The notes below the pieces were generated by a model that did not search any database, was not told the DNA's origin, and was given only the letters and a program-made list of their open reading frames with translations. A stretch of 64,000 nucleotides of DNA, from the NCBI RefSeq assembly GCF_001905795.1, contig NZ_LIXJ01000002.1:62001-126000 (forward strand), read 5' to 3'. This document shows, piece after piece, positions 18,314 to 26,985 of the stretch; within the stretch, counting starts at the first letter, position 1, and each line of letters begins with the position of its first letter. Source of the DNA: Streptomyces sp. CB01580 (GTDB lineage: Bacteria; Actinomycetota; Actinomycetes; Streptomycetales; Streptomycetaceae). The position numbers and the translations under genes are program-made.

Positions 18314-19555
18314 GTGAACCACTTGATGTCCCGCGCGTCCGATGCTGTTCCCACGACCTCTGGCGACCCCCTCCCCGGCACCCTGTCCGACACCCTGCGC
18401 GCCGAGTTGATCGCCTTCCGGCGCGACCTGCACATGCACCCCGAGCTGGGCAACCAGGAGTTCCGCACCACCGCGGCCATCAAGGCCCGGCTGGAGAAGG
18501 CCGGGCTGCGGCCCCGGGTCCTCTCCACCGGGACCGGACTCGTCTGCGACGTGGGCACGCGGGACGACTCCACCCGGCCGATGCTCGCCCTGCGCGCGGA
18601 CATCGACGCCCTGCCGATCCCGGACACCAAGTCGGGGGTCCCGTACCGCTCCACCGTCCCCGACCGGGCCCACGCCTGCGGACACGACGTCCACACCGTC
18701 TCGGTCCTCGGCGCCGGGCTCGTGCTCGCCGAGCTCGACCGCGAGGGGCTGCTCCCGAACCCCGTGCGCCTGATCTTCCAGCCGGCCGAGGAGGTGCTGC
18801 CCGGCGGGGCGCCCGACGCCATCGCGTCCGGGGCACTGGAGGGCGTCGGCCGGATCATCGCCGTGCACTGCGACCCGAGGGTGGACGTGGGGCGGGTCGG
18901 GCTGAAGGTCGGCGCGATCACCTCCGCCTGCGACCGGCTGGAGATCGGCCTCGACGGCCCCGGCGGGCACACCGCCCGGCCGCACCTGACCACCGACCTG
19001 GTCACCGCCGCCGCCAAGGTCGCCACCGAGGTGCCCGCGCTGCTGTCCCGCCGCGTCGACGCCCGCGCCGGACTCGCCGTCACCTGGGGACGGCTGCATG
19101 TCGGGCACGCCTGCAACGTGATCCCGCAGCACGCCGAGCTCTCCGGCACCGTGCGCTGCCTGGAGCTGGCCGCCTGGCGCGAGGCGCCCGACCTGGTGCA
19201 CGCGGCGGTCGACGAGGTCGCCGGGATGTACGGCGCCAAGACCTTGATCAACTATGTCCGCGGCGTCCCGCCCGTCGTGAACGACGCGTCCGTCACCGAT
19301 CTGCTCGCCGCCGCGATGACCGCGCGCCGCGGCGCCGACGCGATCGAGAGCACCGAGCAGAGCCTGGGCGGCGAGGACTTCTCCTGGTACCTGGAGCACG
19401 TCCCCGGCTCCATGGCCCGCCTCGGTGTCCGCACCCCCGGCGACAGTGCCCGGCTCGACCTGCATCGCGGCGATTTCGACGCCGACGAACGGGCCATCAC
19501 GGTCGCCGTGGAGCTCTTCACTGCCTCCGCGTTGCTGCACGGCAACCATCCGTGA
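18314..19555 (+). CDS. M20-family amidohydrolase/peptidase
   Basis: A 413-residue zinc hydrolase. Catalytic domain motifs: FRRDLHMHPELGNQE near residue 35, ALRADIDALPI with the active-site Asp, HACGHDVHT with metal ligands, and FQPAEEVLPGG with the catalytic Glu-Glu. A dimerisation lid lies in the middle (GPGGHTARPHL). Members remove acyl or amino-acid groups from N-acyl amino acids and related amides; the substrate is unknown. Its gene ends 138 bases before the nucleoside-binding lipoprotein gene and has no CTACGCGCGTAG box, so it is probably not part of that regulon. The start ATG has only a weak ribosome site; an ATG four codons later is possible. Confidence 0.85.
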   Translation: MNHLMSRASDAVPTTSGDPLPGTLSDTLRAELIAFRRDLHMHPELGNQEFRTTAAIKARLEKAGLRPRVLSTGTGLVCDVGTRDDSTRPMLALRADIDALPIPDTKSGVPYRSTVPDRAHACGHDVHTVSVLGAGLVLAELDREGLLPNPVRLIFQPAEEVLPGGAPDAIASGALEGVGRIIAVHCDPRVDVGRVGLKVGAITSACDRLEIGLDGPGGHTARPHLTTDLVTAAAKVATEVPALLSRRVDARAGLAVTWGRLHVGHACNVIPQHAELSGTVRCLELAAWREAPDLVHAAVDEVAGMYGAKTLINYVRGVPPVVNDASVTDLLAAAMTARRGADAIESTEQSLGGEDFSWYLEHVPGSMARLGVRTPGDSARLDLHRGDFDADERAITVAVELFTASALLHGNHP

Positions 19556-19620
19556 CCGAAGGTGTCACCCCCCGTTCGCGACGATCCGATAACGGCTTCC
19601 GTACGGGGCCTTATCTGACA

Positions 19621-19634
19621 TCTACGCGCGTTAC
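19621..19634 (+). promoter_or_regulatory. Nucleoside-regulon box before the bmpA-type gene (imperfect)
   Basis: TCTACGCGCGTTAC matches the left 10 bases of the TCTACGCGCGTAG palindrome seen at five other places; the right half is shifted by one T. It lies 59 bases before the TTG start of the lipoprotein gene. Confidence 0.6.
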
Positions 19635-19693
19635 GATCGCCGCGAAACCAGCGCCGGAAGAGGCGCTTCGGTCAGGTTTGAAGGAGCCTTCCC

Positions 19694-20743
19694 TTGCGCC
19701 GGGTATCCAAGATCACCGCTGCGTGTGCCGTCACCGCGACCCTCGCGCTCACTGCCTCCGCGTGCGGTGGCAAGTCCTCGTCGGACGCCGGTTCCGACTC
19801 CAAGGAAGCCAAGGCCGCCATCGCGTACGACGTCGGTGGACGCGGCGACCAGTCGTTCAACGACGCCGCCTACGCCGGCCTGGCCAAGGCGGAGAAGGAG
19901 CTCGGCTTCAAGGGCACCGAGGCCGAGCCGTCGGACGGCGAGGCGGACGCCGACAAGGTGCAGCGTCTCACCACGCTGGCCCGCGCCGGCAACAACCCGG
20001 TGATCGGCGTCGGCTTCGCGTACGCGCCCGCCATCGAGAAGGTCGCGGCGAAGTTCCCGAAGACCACCTTCGGCATCATTGACGACTCCTCGAAGACCGG
20101 CAAGAACATCGCCAACATGGTCTTCAACGAGGAGCAGGGCTCGTACCTCGCCGGTGTCGCGGCGGCCAAGGTGACCAAGTCCAAGACGGTCGGCTTCATC
20201 GGCGGTGTGGAGACCCCGCTGATCAAGAAGTTCCAGGCGGGCTTCGAGCAGGGTGTGAAGGACACCGACCCGTCGGTGAAGGTCCTGTCGCAGTACCTGA
20301 CCCAGCCGCCGAATTACGACGGCTTCTCCAAGCCCGACCTTGGCAAGGCCGCCGCCCAGGGTCAGCTCGACAAGAAGGCCGACGTCATCTACTCGGCGGC
20401 CGGTCTGGCCGGCTCCGGGTCCATCGAGGCCACCGCGAAGGCGGGCAAGTGGGCCATCGGCGTCGACTCCGACCAGTACAACCAGAAGGGCCTGGCCGCT
20501 TACAAGGACCAGATCCTGACCTCGGTCACCAAGGACGTGCCGGAGTCCGTCTTCGACCTGATCAAGTCGGTCAAGGACGGCAAGCCGCAGACCGGTGAGG
20601 TCCGCTACGGCCTGGACAAGGACGGCGTCGGTCTGGCCGACTCCAACCCGGCCTTCACGAAGATGGCCGACGTCACCGCCGCGGTCGACAAGGCGAAGAA
20701 GGCCATCGTCGAAGGCAAGATCACCGTCAAGACCGCCCCGTAA
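19694..20743 (+). CDS. BmpA/PnrA-type nucleoside-binding lipoprotein
   Basis: A 349-residue substrate-binding lipoprotein. The signal peptide ends in a lipobox with Cys 24 (LTASAC). The mature protein has the PnrA/Med family pattern: AIAYDVGGRGDQSFNDAAYAG, VIGVGFAYAPAIEKVA, VFNEEQGSYLAGVAAA and AIGVDSDQYN. Such proteins capture purine and pyrimidine nucleosides for the ABC importer encoded next. The start is TTG, with GAAGGAG 8 bases upstream. A double hairpin after the stop separates it from the ATPase gene, allowing the binding protein to be made in excess. Confidence 0.9.
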   Translation: MRRVSKITAACAVTATLALTASACGGKSSSDAGSDSKEAKAAIAYDVGGRGDQSFNDAAYAGLAKAEKELGFKGTEAEPSDGEADADKVQRLTTLARAGNNPVIGVGFAYAPAIEKVAAKFPKTTFGIIDDSSKTGKNIANMVFNEEQGSYLAGVAAAKVTKSKTVGFIGGVETPLIKKFQAGFEQGVKDTDPSVKVLSQYLTQPPNYDGFSKPDLGKAAAQGQLDKKADVIYSAAGLAGSGSIEATAKAGKWAIGVDSDQYNQKGLAAYKDQILTSVTKDVPESVFDLIKSVKDGKPQTGEVRYGLDKDGVGLADSNPAFTKMADVTAAVDKAKKAIVEGKITVKTAP

Positions 20744-20774
20744 CGGCCTTTGTCTACGACCGGTCCGTCGTGAG

Positions 20775-20866
20775 CCCGGAGCGCGTGCCCCCATCGCCGC
20801 TCCGGGCCCGCGGGCGCTTTACGCGGACGGGTCCGGTGCGGCGTTCCCTCCGCACCGGACCCGTCC
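20775..20866 (+). terminator. Tandem hairpins after the lipoprotein gene
   Basis: The first hairpin has 9-bp arms (20775-20783 and 20798-20806). The second is a strong stem of 17 perfect base pairs (20825-20841 and 20850-20866) with an 8-nt loop, followed by TTCT. It should end most transcription of the lipoprotein gene. Confidence 0.85.
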
Positions 20867-20956
20867 TTCTCGCGGGGACCCCGAGTCCGCTCCGTACGGG
20901 CCACGAAGCCGGGTTTTCGGTTTCGTCGCACGTCGGAGTCTCACGATTCGGGAGCA

Positions 20957-20968
20957 CTACGCGCGTAG
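20957..20968. promoter_or_regulatory. Nucleoside-regulon box before the ABC ATPase operon
   Basis: Perfect palindrome CTACGCGCGTAG, 43 bases before the first ATG of the ATPase gene and downstream of the terminator, so the ATPase-permease-cdd operon has its own controlled promoter. Confidence 0.8.
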
Positions 20969-21011
20969 ATCACCCCTTGCCGCGATAGCTTCAGCCCGCC
21001 CCTGTCCCCCC

Positions 21012-22607
21012 ATGTCCCCGCTCCTGTCCGGCCGAGGAGAGTGCGTCATCAACGCGTCCAGTAGTCCCCCCGCCGTGGAACTGCACGGCATCACCAAGCG
21101 CTTTCCGGGCGTCGTCGCCAACCGCGACATCGACATCACCGTCCGCAAGGGCACGGTTCACGCCCTCGTCGGCGAGAACGGTGCCGGCAAGTCCACCCTG
21201 ATGAAGATCCTCTACGGCATGCAGAAACCGGACGAGGGGACGATCAAGATCGATGGGGCCGAGGCGGTGTTCGGCAGTCCTGCCGACGCCATCGGCCGCG
21301 GCATCGGCATGGTGCACCAGCACTTCATGCTCGCCGACAACTTCACCGTGCTGGAGAACGTGGTCCTCGGCGGCGAGAAGCTGCACGGCATCGGCTCCGC
21401 CGCGCGCCGGAAGATCATGGAGATATCGGACGCGTACGGTCTGGGCATCAGGCCCGACGCCCTCGTCGAGGACCTGGGCGTCGCCGACCGCCAGCGCGTG
21501 GAGATCCTCAAGGTCCTCTACCGGGGCGCGCGCATCCTCATCCTGGACGAGCCGACGGCCGTCCTCGTGCCGCAGGAGGTCGACGCGCTCTTCGACAACC
21601 TGCGTGAGCTGAAGGCCGAGGGCCTCACCGTCATCTTCATCTCGCACAAGCTGGGCGAGGTGCTGTCGGTCGCCGACGACATCACGGTGATCCGCCGCGG
21701 CACGACGGTCGGCACCGCCGACCCGGCCACGACCACCACCAAGCAGCTGGCCGAGCTGATGGTCGGCAGCGAACTGCCCTCGCCCGAGACCCGCGAGTCC
21801 ACGGTGACGGACGTCCCGATGCTCCGGGTCGAGAACCTCGCGCTCGGCGCGACCGACCCGGACGGCGCGACGCGTGACGTGCTGGCCGGCATCGACTTCA
21901 CCATCCGCAAGGGCGAGGTCCTGGGCATCGCCGGTGTCGAGGGCAACGGCCAGACCGAGCTGATCGAGACACTGATCGGGATGCGAGCCCCCGACCGCGG
22001 ACTGATCACGCTCGACGGCGAGGACATCTCGCACACCCCCACCCGCAAGCGGCGGGAGAGCGGCATCGGATACGTCCCCGAGGACCGCCACCGTCACGGC
22101 CTCCTGCTGGACGCCCCGCTCTGGGAGAACCGGATCCTCGGCCACGTCACCGAGAAGCCCAACAGCCGGGGCGGCCTGCTGGACATCAAGGCGGCCCGCG
22201 CCGACACCGAGCGGATCGTGCGCGAGTACGACGTCCGCACCCCCGGCATCGACGTCACCGCGGCCTCCCTCTCCGGTGGCAACCAGCAGAAGCTGATCGT
22301 CGGCCGCGAGATGAGCCACGAACCGAAGCTGCTGATCGCCGCGCACCCCACCCGCGGGGTGGACGTCGGGGCACAGGCGCAGATCTGGGACCAGATCCGC
22401 GCGGCCCGCCGCGAGGGACTCGCCGTCCTGCTCATCTCGGCGGACCTGGACGAACTGATCGGACTGTCCGACACCCTGCGTGTCATGTACCGCGGCCGGC
22501 TGGTCGCCGACGCCGATCCCGCCACCATCACCCCGGAGGAACTTGGCTCGGCCATGACCGGCGCCGCCACCGGTCATCTCGAGGCAGCACCGGAGGACGA
22601 GTCCTGA
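21012..22607 (+). CDS. Nucleoside ABC transporter ATP-binding protein (two NBDs)
   Basis: A 531-residue tandem ATPase of the RbsA/YufO-NupA type. NBD1 has Walker A (GENGAGKST), a DRQRVEILKVLYRGARIL signature region and LILDEPTAVLVPQE. NBD2 has a GVEGNGQTE loop, signature SLSGGNQQKLIVGRE and a degenerate Walker B (LLIAAHPTRGVD), which is usual for the family. It powers uptake by the two permeases that follow. The start is uncertain: ATG 21012 has no ribosome site, while GAGGAG at 21034-21039 sits correctly for position 21048, which is ATC. The stop overlaps the permease ATG (TGATG). Confidence 0.9.
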   Translation: MSPLLSGRGECVINASSSPPAVELHGITKRFPGVVANRDIDITVRKGTVHALVGENGAGKSTLMKILYGMQKPDEGTIKIDGAEAVFGSPADAIGRGIGMVHQHFMLADNFTVLENVVLGGEKLHGIGSAARRKIMEISDAYGLGIRPDALVEDLGVADRQRVEILKVLYRGARILILDEPTAVLVPQEVDALFDNLRELKAEGLTVIFISHKLGEVLSVADDITVIRRGTTVGTADPATTTTKQLAELMVGSELPSPETRESTVTDVPMLRVENLALGATDPDGATRDVLAGIDFTIRKGEVLGIAGVEGNGQTELIETLIGMRAPDRGLITLDGEDISHTPTRKRRESGIGYVPEDRHRHGLLLDAPLWENRILGHVTEKPNSRGGLLDIKAARADTERIVREYDVRTPGIDVTAASLSGGNQQKLIVGREMSHEPKLLIAAHPTRGVDVGAQAQIWDQIRAARREGLAVLLISADLDELIGLSDTLRVMYRGRLVADADPATITPEELGSAMTGAATGHLEAAPEDES

Positions 22608-23725
22608 TGAAGAAATTCGACAAGGACCGGCTGGTCCTGGGCTTCGCGGGCCCGGTCCTCGCCCTGGTCGTGGCCTTCGCGCTCACCACGGTGGTGCTGC
22701 TCGTCTCGGGGAAGGACCCCTTCGAGCCCTACCAGCTGATGTTCGACTCGGCGACGTACGCGGACGTCCAGGTACTGATCATCAACCAGGCCGGTACGTA
22801 CTACCTCGCCGCCCTCGCGGTCGCGGTCGGCTTCCGGATGAACCTCTTCAACATCGGCGTGGACGGCCAGTACCGTCTCGCCGCGATGGCGGCCGCGCTG
22901 GTCGGCGCCTCCGTCGATCTGCCGGGGCCGCTCCACCTCGCGCTCATCGTGATTGTCGCCGTGCTGGTCGGCGCCTTCTGGGCCGGTATCGCGGGCTTCC
23001 TGAAGACCACCCGCGGGGTCAGCGAGGTCGTCTCGACGATCATGCTCAACTCCATCGCCACCGCGCTGGTCGCCTGGCTGATCCTGCCGAAGAACTTCGG
23101 TGTGCAGCCGGCCGGGTCCAACAACCTGACCACGGGCGACATCCCGGAGTCCGGCTGGTTCCCCGGCCTGTCCCTGGGCGACGAGGCGGGCGAGATCTAC
23201 GGCTTCACCTTCGTCGCGGCGGCCCTCGGCATCGTCTACTGGTTCGTGCTGAACCGCACCCGGTTCGGCTTCGACCTGCGGGCCACCGGCGAGAGCGAGA
23301 GCGCCGCGCAGGCGTCCGGCGTGGACGCCAAGAGGATGGTCCTCACCTCGATGCTGATATCCGGGGCGGTGGCCGGTCTGGCCGGCATGCCGACGCTCCT
23401 CGGCGACACCCATACCTACAGCCTCGACTTCCCGACCGGAATCGGCTTCACGGGCATCACCATCGCCCTGCTCGGCCGGAACAACCCGCTCGGCATCGCC
23501 TTCAGCGCCCTGCTGATCGCCTTCCTGGACAAGACCTCCTCCTCCCTTGACCAGTTCGGGTACGAGAAGGAGATCGCCACGATCATGCAGGGCCTGATCG
23601 TCATCTCGGTCGTCGTCAGCTATGAGCTGGTCCGCCGTTACGCAACCCGCCGCCAGCAGCAGAAGGTCGGCGAGGAACTCGCCGCAGGGCACGCCCTCAC
23701 GACCGAGAAGGAGGCCGCACTGTGA
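22607..23725 (+). CDS. Nucleoside ABC transporter permease 1
   Basis: A 372-residue permease of the BPD_transp_2 group with about eight to nine membrane segments, beginning RLVLGFAGPVLALVVAFALT. Family blocks include GFRMNLFNIGVDGQYRLAA, STIMLNSIA and GFDLRATGESESAAQASG (the coupling helix region), and GFTGITIALLGRNNP. It pairs with permease 2 and the BmpA-type lipoprotein to import nucleosides. It overlaps the ATPase gene by one base and permease 2 by four bases (GTGA). Confidence 0.92.
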   Translation: MKKFDKDRLVLGFAGPVLALVVAFALTTVVLLVSGKDPFEPYQLMFDSATYADVQVLIINQAGTYYLAALAVAVGFRMNLFNIGVDGQYRLAAMAAALVGASVDLPGPLHLALIVIVAVLVGAFWAGIAGFLKTTRGVSEVVSTIMLNSIATALVAWLILPKNFGVQPAGSNNLTTGDIPESGWFPGLSLGDEAGEIYGFTFVAAALGIVYWFVLNRTRFGFDLRATGESESAAQASGVDAKRMVLTSMLISGAVAGLAGMPTLLGDTHTYSLDFPTGIGFTGITIALLGRNNPLGIAFSALLIAFLDKTSSSLDQFGYEKEIATIMQGLIVISVVVSYELVRRYATRRQQQKVGEELAAGHALTTEKEAAL

Positions 23726-24987
23726 GCGCCACCGAAGTCTCCGCCGCGAGCGTAGCCCCGAAGAAGAGCGGCGGCCGCCGCAAGCTCTCCCTGCCGGTCG
23801 TCCTGCTGATCATCGCGGGCGCCCTGGCCCTGGTCTCGCTGGTCCGGCTGATCAGCGGCGCCAACGACGTGACCTCCGTCGGCCAGGTCGCGGGCGCCCT
23901 GGAACTCGCCGTCCCGATCGGGCTGGCCGGGCTCGGCGGTCTGTGGGCCGAGCGCGCGGGCGTCGTCAACATCGGCCTCGAAGGCATGATGGTCCTCGGC
24001 ACCTGGTTCGGTGCCTGGGCCGGTTTCCAATGGGGTCCCTGGGTGGGTGTGCTGTTCGGCATCCTCGGCGGGGCCCTCGGCGGACTCCTCCACGCGATCA
24101 TCACCGTCACCTTCGGCGTGAACCACATCGTCTCCGGCGTGGCCATCAACATCCTTGCCGTCGGCCTCACCCGCTACCTCTCCAACTTCGCCTTCGACGG
24201 CGTCGAGGGAGGTTCCTCCAAGCAGTCCCCGCGGATCGACGCGATCGACCGGATCACCGTTCCGGGGCTGTCGGACTGGCTGCTCGACCTCCAGCAGAGG
24301 CACTGGTTCCTGGTCTCCGACATCGCCGGGATGGCCGGCGGTCTGATCACCAACCTGTCCTGGCTGACCGTTGTCGCCCTGCTGCTGGTCCCCGGCACCT
24401 GGTGGGTGCTGTGGCGCACCTCGTTCGGCCTGCGGCTGCGTTCCTGCGGCGAGAGCCCGGTCGCCGCCGAGTCGCTCGGCGTCAACGTCTACAAGTACAA
24501 GTACATCGCCGTCGTCGTCTCGGGCGGTCTGGCCGGACTCGCCGGGGCCTTCCTCGCGATCGTCTCCACCGGCATCTACCAGGAGGGCCAGACCGGCGGC
24601 CGCGGCTACATCGGTCTCGCCGCGATGATCTTCGGCAACTGGATGCCGGGCGGCCTGGCGCTGGGAGCCGGACTCTTCGGCTTCACCGACAGCCTCAAGC
24701 TGCGCGGCGGCGCCGAGAACGTCCACGCCATGCTCCTGCTGCTCGCCATCCTGCTGATCGTCGTGCTGTTCTGGCAGCTGTACCGTAAGAAGTACGTGGC
24801 CGCGGTCGTCTCGGCTGCCGTCTCGGCACTGCTCTTCACCTGGTACGCGCTGACCGACCAGGTCCCGAGCCAGTTCGTCGACGCCGCCCCGTACGTCACC
24901 ACGCTCCTGGTCCTCTCGCTCTCGGCACAACGGCTGCGGATGCCGAAGGCGGACGGGCTGGTCTACCGGAAGGGCCAAGGCAAGTGA
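23722..24987 (+). CDS. Nucleoside ABC transporter permease 2
   Basis: A 421-residue permease of the same group as its upstream partner. Blocks: VPIGLAGLGGLWAERAGVVN and IGLEGMMVLGTWFGAW, then VNHIVSGVAINILAVGLTRY, LRLRSCGESPVAAESLGVN, and RGYIGLAAMIFGNWMPGG. About ten membrane segments. It forms a heterodimer with permease 1 in the inner membrane. The start is a GTG overlapping the previous stop; its own stop overlaps the cytidine deaminase start, so uptake and the first breakdown step are made from one message. Confidence 0.92.
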   Translation: MSATEVSAASVAPKKSGGRRKLSLPVVLLIIAGALALVSLVRLISGANDVTSVGQVAGALELAVPIGLAGLGGLWAERAGVVNIGLEGMMVLGTWFGAWAGFQWGPWVGVLFGILGGALGGLLHAIITVTFGVNHIVSGVAINILAVGLTRYLSNFAFDGVEGGSSKQSPRIDAIDRITVPGLSDWLLDLQQRHWFLVSDIAGMAGGLITNLSWLTVVALLLVPGTWWVLWRTSFGLRLRSCGESPVAAESLGVNVYKYKYIAVVVSGGLAGLAGAFLAIVSTGIYQEGQTGGRGYIGLAAMIFGNWMPGGLALGAGLFGFTDSLKLRGGAENVHAMLLLLAILLIVVLFWQLYRKKYVAAVVSAAVSALLFTWYALTDQVPSQFVDAAPYVTTLLVLSLSAQRLRMPKADGLVYRKGQGK

Positions 24988-25385
24988 CCGTCCCCGCCGA
25001 GGTCGACTGGGCGGCGCTGCGCAGCGCCGCACGGTCCGCCATGACGCGTGCGTACGTCCCCTACTCGCACTACCCGGTCGGGGCCGCCGCGCTCGTCGAC
25101 GACGGGCGGATCGTGTCCGGCTGCAACGTCGAGAACGCCTCGTACGGCATCGGGCTGTGTGCCGAGTGCGGACTGGTCTCGCAGCTCCACGTCACCGGCG
25201 GCGGGCGGCTGACCCACTTCACCTGCGTGGACGGGGCGGGCGAGATCCTGGTGCCGTGCGGCAGGTGCAGGCAGTTGCTGTACGAGTTCGGCGGGCCGGA
25301 GCTGGTCCTTCAGACGCCGGACGGGCTGCGCACGCTCGACGAGATGCTGCCGCAGGCGTTTGGACCGGGGCATTTGAAGCCGTAA
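24984..25385 (+). CDS. cdd: Cytidine deaminase
   Basis: A 133-residue enzyme of the small homotetrameric class that converts cytidine or deoxycytidine to uridine or deoxyuridine. The active-site motif is SYGIGLCAECGLV, with Cys as first zinc ligand and the catalytic Glu, followed by the Cys pair in PCGRCRQ. The substrate loop GCNVENASYG is intact. It overlaps permease 2 by four bases (GTGA) and is the last gene of the transporter operon; an inverted repeat and a strong terminator follow. Confidence 0.93.
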   Translation: MTVPAEVDWAALRSAARSAMTRAYVPYSHYPVGAAALVDDGRIVSGCNVENASYGIGLCAECGLVSQLHVTGGGRLTHFTCVDGAGEILVPCGRCRQLLYEFGGPELVLQTPDGLRTLDEMLPQAFGPGHLKP

Positions 25386-25442
25386 CGACCTCGCTCACGA
25401 TTGGCAGTGCGACGCCGCTGACGATCGTGGGCGAGGTCGTAA
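25384..25442. repeat. Inverted pair of a 26-bp repeat (third copy at 54172)
   Basis: Left copy 25384-25409 begins AACGACCTCGC; right copy 25417-25442 is the same element inverted. They differ by a few bases and are separated by 7 nt, so the pair can fold as a hairpin starting at the cdd stop codon. A third, direct copy is at 54172-54197. Confidence 0.7.
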
Positions 25443-25459
25443 CCGGCGGCACGGGGCCG

Positions 25460-25492
25460 CCGTGGCCCTCCCGTGCGTCGGGAGGGCCACGG
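25460..25492 (+). terminator. Terminator between cdd and deoA
   Basis: Perfect 13-bp arms (CCGTGGCCCTCCC at 25460-25472 and its complement at 25480-25492) with a 7-nt loop. It separates the transporter/cdd operon from deoA, which has its own box. Confidence 0.85.
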
Positions 25493-25517
25493 ACAGGGCC
25501 ATCCCCGCCGCCACCCT

Positions 25518-25529
25518 CTATGCGCGTAG
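25518..25529. promoter_or_regulatory. Nucleoside-regulon box before deoA
   Basis: CTATGCGCGTAG, one mismatch from the CTACGCGCGTAG palindrome; the flanks extend the symmetry to 16 bp (CTCTATGCGCGTAGAG). It lies 53 bases before the deoA start. Confidence 0.75.
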
Positions 25530-25582
25530 AGTCATACGGGACTCTTGCGCACGTACGTACAGGCCGGAAGGACTCCCAGGAC

Positions 25583-26860
25583 ATGGACGCCATCTCCGTC
25601 ATCCGCACCAAGCGCGACCGGGGCGAGCTGAGCCCCGAACAGATCGACTGGGTCATCGACGCGTACACGCGCGGTGAGGTCGCCGACGAGCAGATGTCCG
25701 CGCTGGCCATGGCGATCCTGCTGAACGGCATGAACCGCGCCGAGATCGCCCGCTGGACCGCCGCGATGATCGCCTCCGGCGAGCGCATGGACTTCGCGTC
25801 GCTCTCCCGGCCCACCACCGACAAGCACTCCACCGGCGGCGTCGGCGACAAGATCACGCTGCCGCTCGCCCCGCTGGTCGCCGCGTGCGGCGCCGCCGTG
25901 CCGCAGCTCAGCGGCCGGGGTCTCGGCCACACCGGCGGCACGCTCGACAAGCTGGAGTCCATCCCCGGCTGGCGCGCGCACCTCACGAACGAGGAGATGC
26001 TGAACGTGCTGGACACCACCGGCGCGGTGATCTGTGCCGCCGGTGACGGGCTCGCCCCCGCCGACAAGAAGCTGTACGCGCTGCGCGACGTCACCGGCAC
26101 CGTCGAGGCCATCCCGCTGATCGCCAGCTCGATCATGTCCAAGAAGATCGCCGAGGGCACCGGCGCACTCGTCCTGGACGTCAAGGTGGGCTCCGGCGCG
26201 TTCATGAAGACCATCGAGGACGCCCGCGAACTGGCCTCCACCATGGTCGCGCTGGGCACCGACAGCGGCGTGCGGACGGTCGCCCTGCTCACCGACATGG
26301 CCACCCCGCTCGGCCTGACCGCGGGCAACGCCCTGGAGGTGCGCGAGTCCGTCGAGGTGCTGGCGGGCGGCGGCCCGAAGGACGTCGTGGACCTCACCCT
26401 GGCCCTCGCCCGCGAGATGCTGGACGCGGCCGGACTGGAGGACGCCGACCCGGAGAAGGCCCTCGCCGACGGCTCGGCAATGGACGTCTGGCGCCGCATG
26501 ATCTCCGCCCAGGGCGGCGACCCGGACGCCGCGCTCCCGGTCGCCCGCGAGCGGCACGTGGTCACGGCCCCGGCCACCGGCGTGCTGACCCGGCTGGACG
26601 CGTACGACATCGGCGTGGCCGCCTGGCGGCTCGGCGCCGGCCGGGCCCGCAAGGAGGACGCGGTGCAGGCGGGCGCGGGCGTCGAACTGCACGCCAGGCC
26701 CGGCGACCCGGTCACGGCCGGGCAGCCGCTGCTGACCCTGCACACCGACACGCCCGAGAAGTTCGAGTACGCCCTGAAGGCCCTGCCCGGCGCGTACGAC
26801 ATCGCCCCCGAGGGCACCGACTTCACCCCGACGCCGGTCGTGCGCGAGCGCATCGCGTAA
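25583..26860 (+). CDS. deoA: Thymidine phosphorylase
   Basis: A 425-residue phosphorylase cleaving thymidine or deoxyuridine to base plus deoxyribose-1-phosphate. The family signature SGRGLGHTGGTLDKLESI is intact, as are the phosphate/substrate blocks DKHSTGGVGDK and SSIMSKKIAEG. Domain order is the usual helical domain, Rossmann-like phosphate-binding domain, then a C-terminal PYNP domain (about 345-425). The start ATG is preceded by AGGA at short spacing. Transcribed alone between two terminators under its own box. Its product feeds the mutase at 57489 and the aldolase at 51423. Confidence 0.93.
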   Translation: MDAISVIRTKRDRGELSPEQIDWVIDAYTRGEVADEQMSALAMAILLNGMNRAEIARWTAAMIASGERMDFASLSRPTTDKHSTGGVGDKITLPLAPLVAACGAAVPQLSGRGLGHTGGTLDKLESIPGWRAHLTNEEMLNVLDTTGAVICAAGDGLAPADKKLYALRDVTGTVEAIPLIASSIMSKKIAEGTGALVLDVKVGSGAFMKTIEDARELASTMVALGTDSGVRTVALLTDMATPLGLTAGNALEVRESVEVLAGGGPKDVVDLTLALAREMLDAAGLEDADPEKALADGSAMDVWRRMISAQGGDPDAALPVARERHVVTAPATGVLTRLDAYDIGVAAWRLGAGRARKEDAVQAGAGVELHARPGDPVTAGQPLLTLHTDTPEKFEYALKALPGAYDIAPEGTDFTPTPVVRERIA

Positions 26861-26925
26861 CGCGCAGGCGCGCGCATCGCGCCCCGGACCACCGGACGGG
26901 ACCCCACTCCCGTCCGGGGAACGGC

Positions 26926-26967
26926 AACGGCCCGTCCGGACGGATTCCTCCGCCCGGACGGGCCGTT
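26926..26967. terminator. Bidirectional terminator between deoA and the subtilase gene
   Basis: Perfect 14-bp arms AACGGCCCGTCCGG (26926-26939) and complement (26954-26967), 14-nt loop, between two convergent genes. Confidence 0.85.
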
Positions 26968-26985
26968 CCCGTGTACCGGTCGTTC

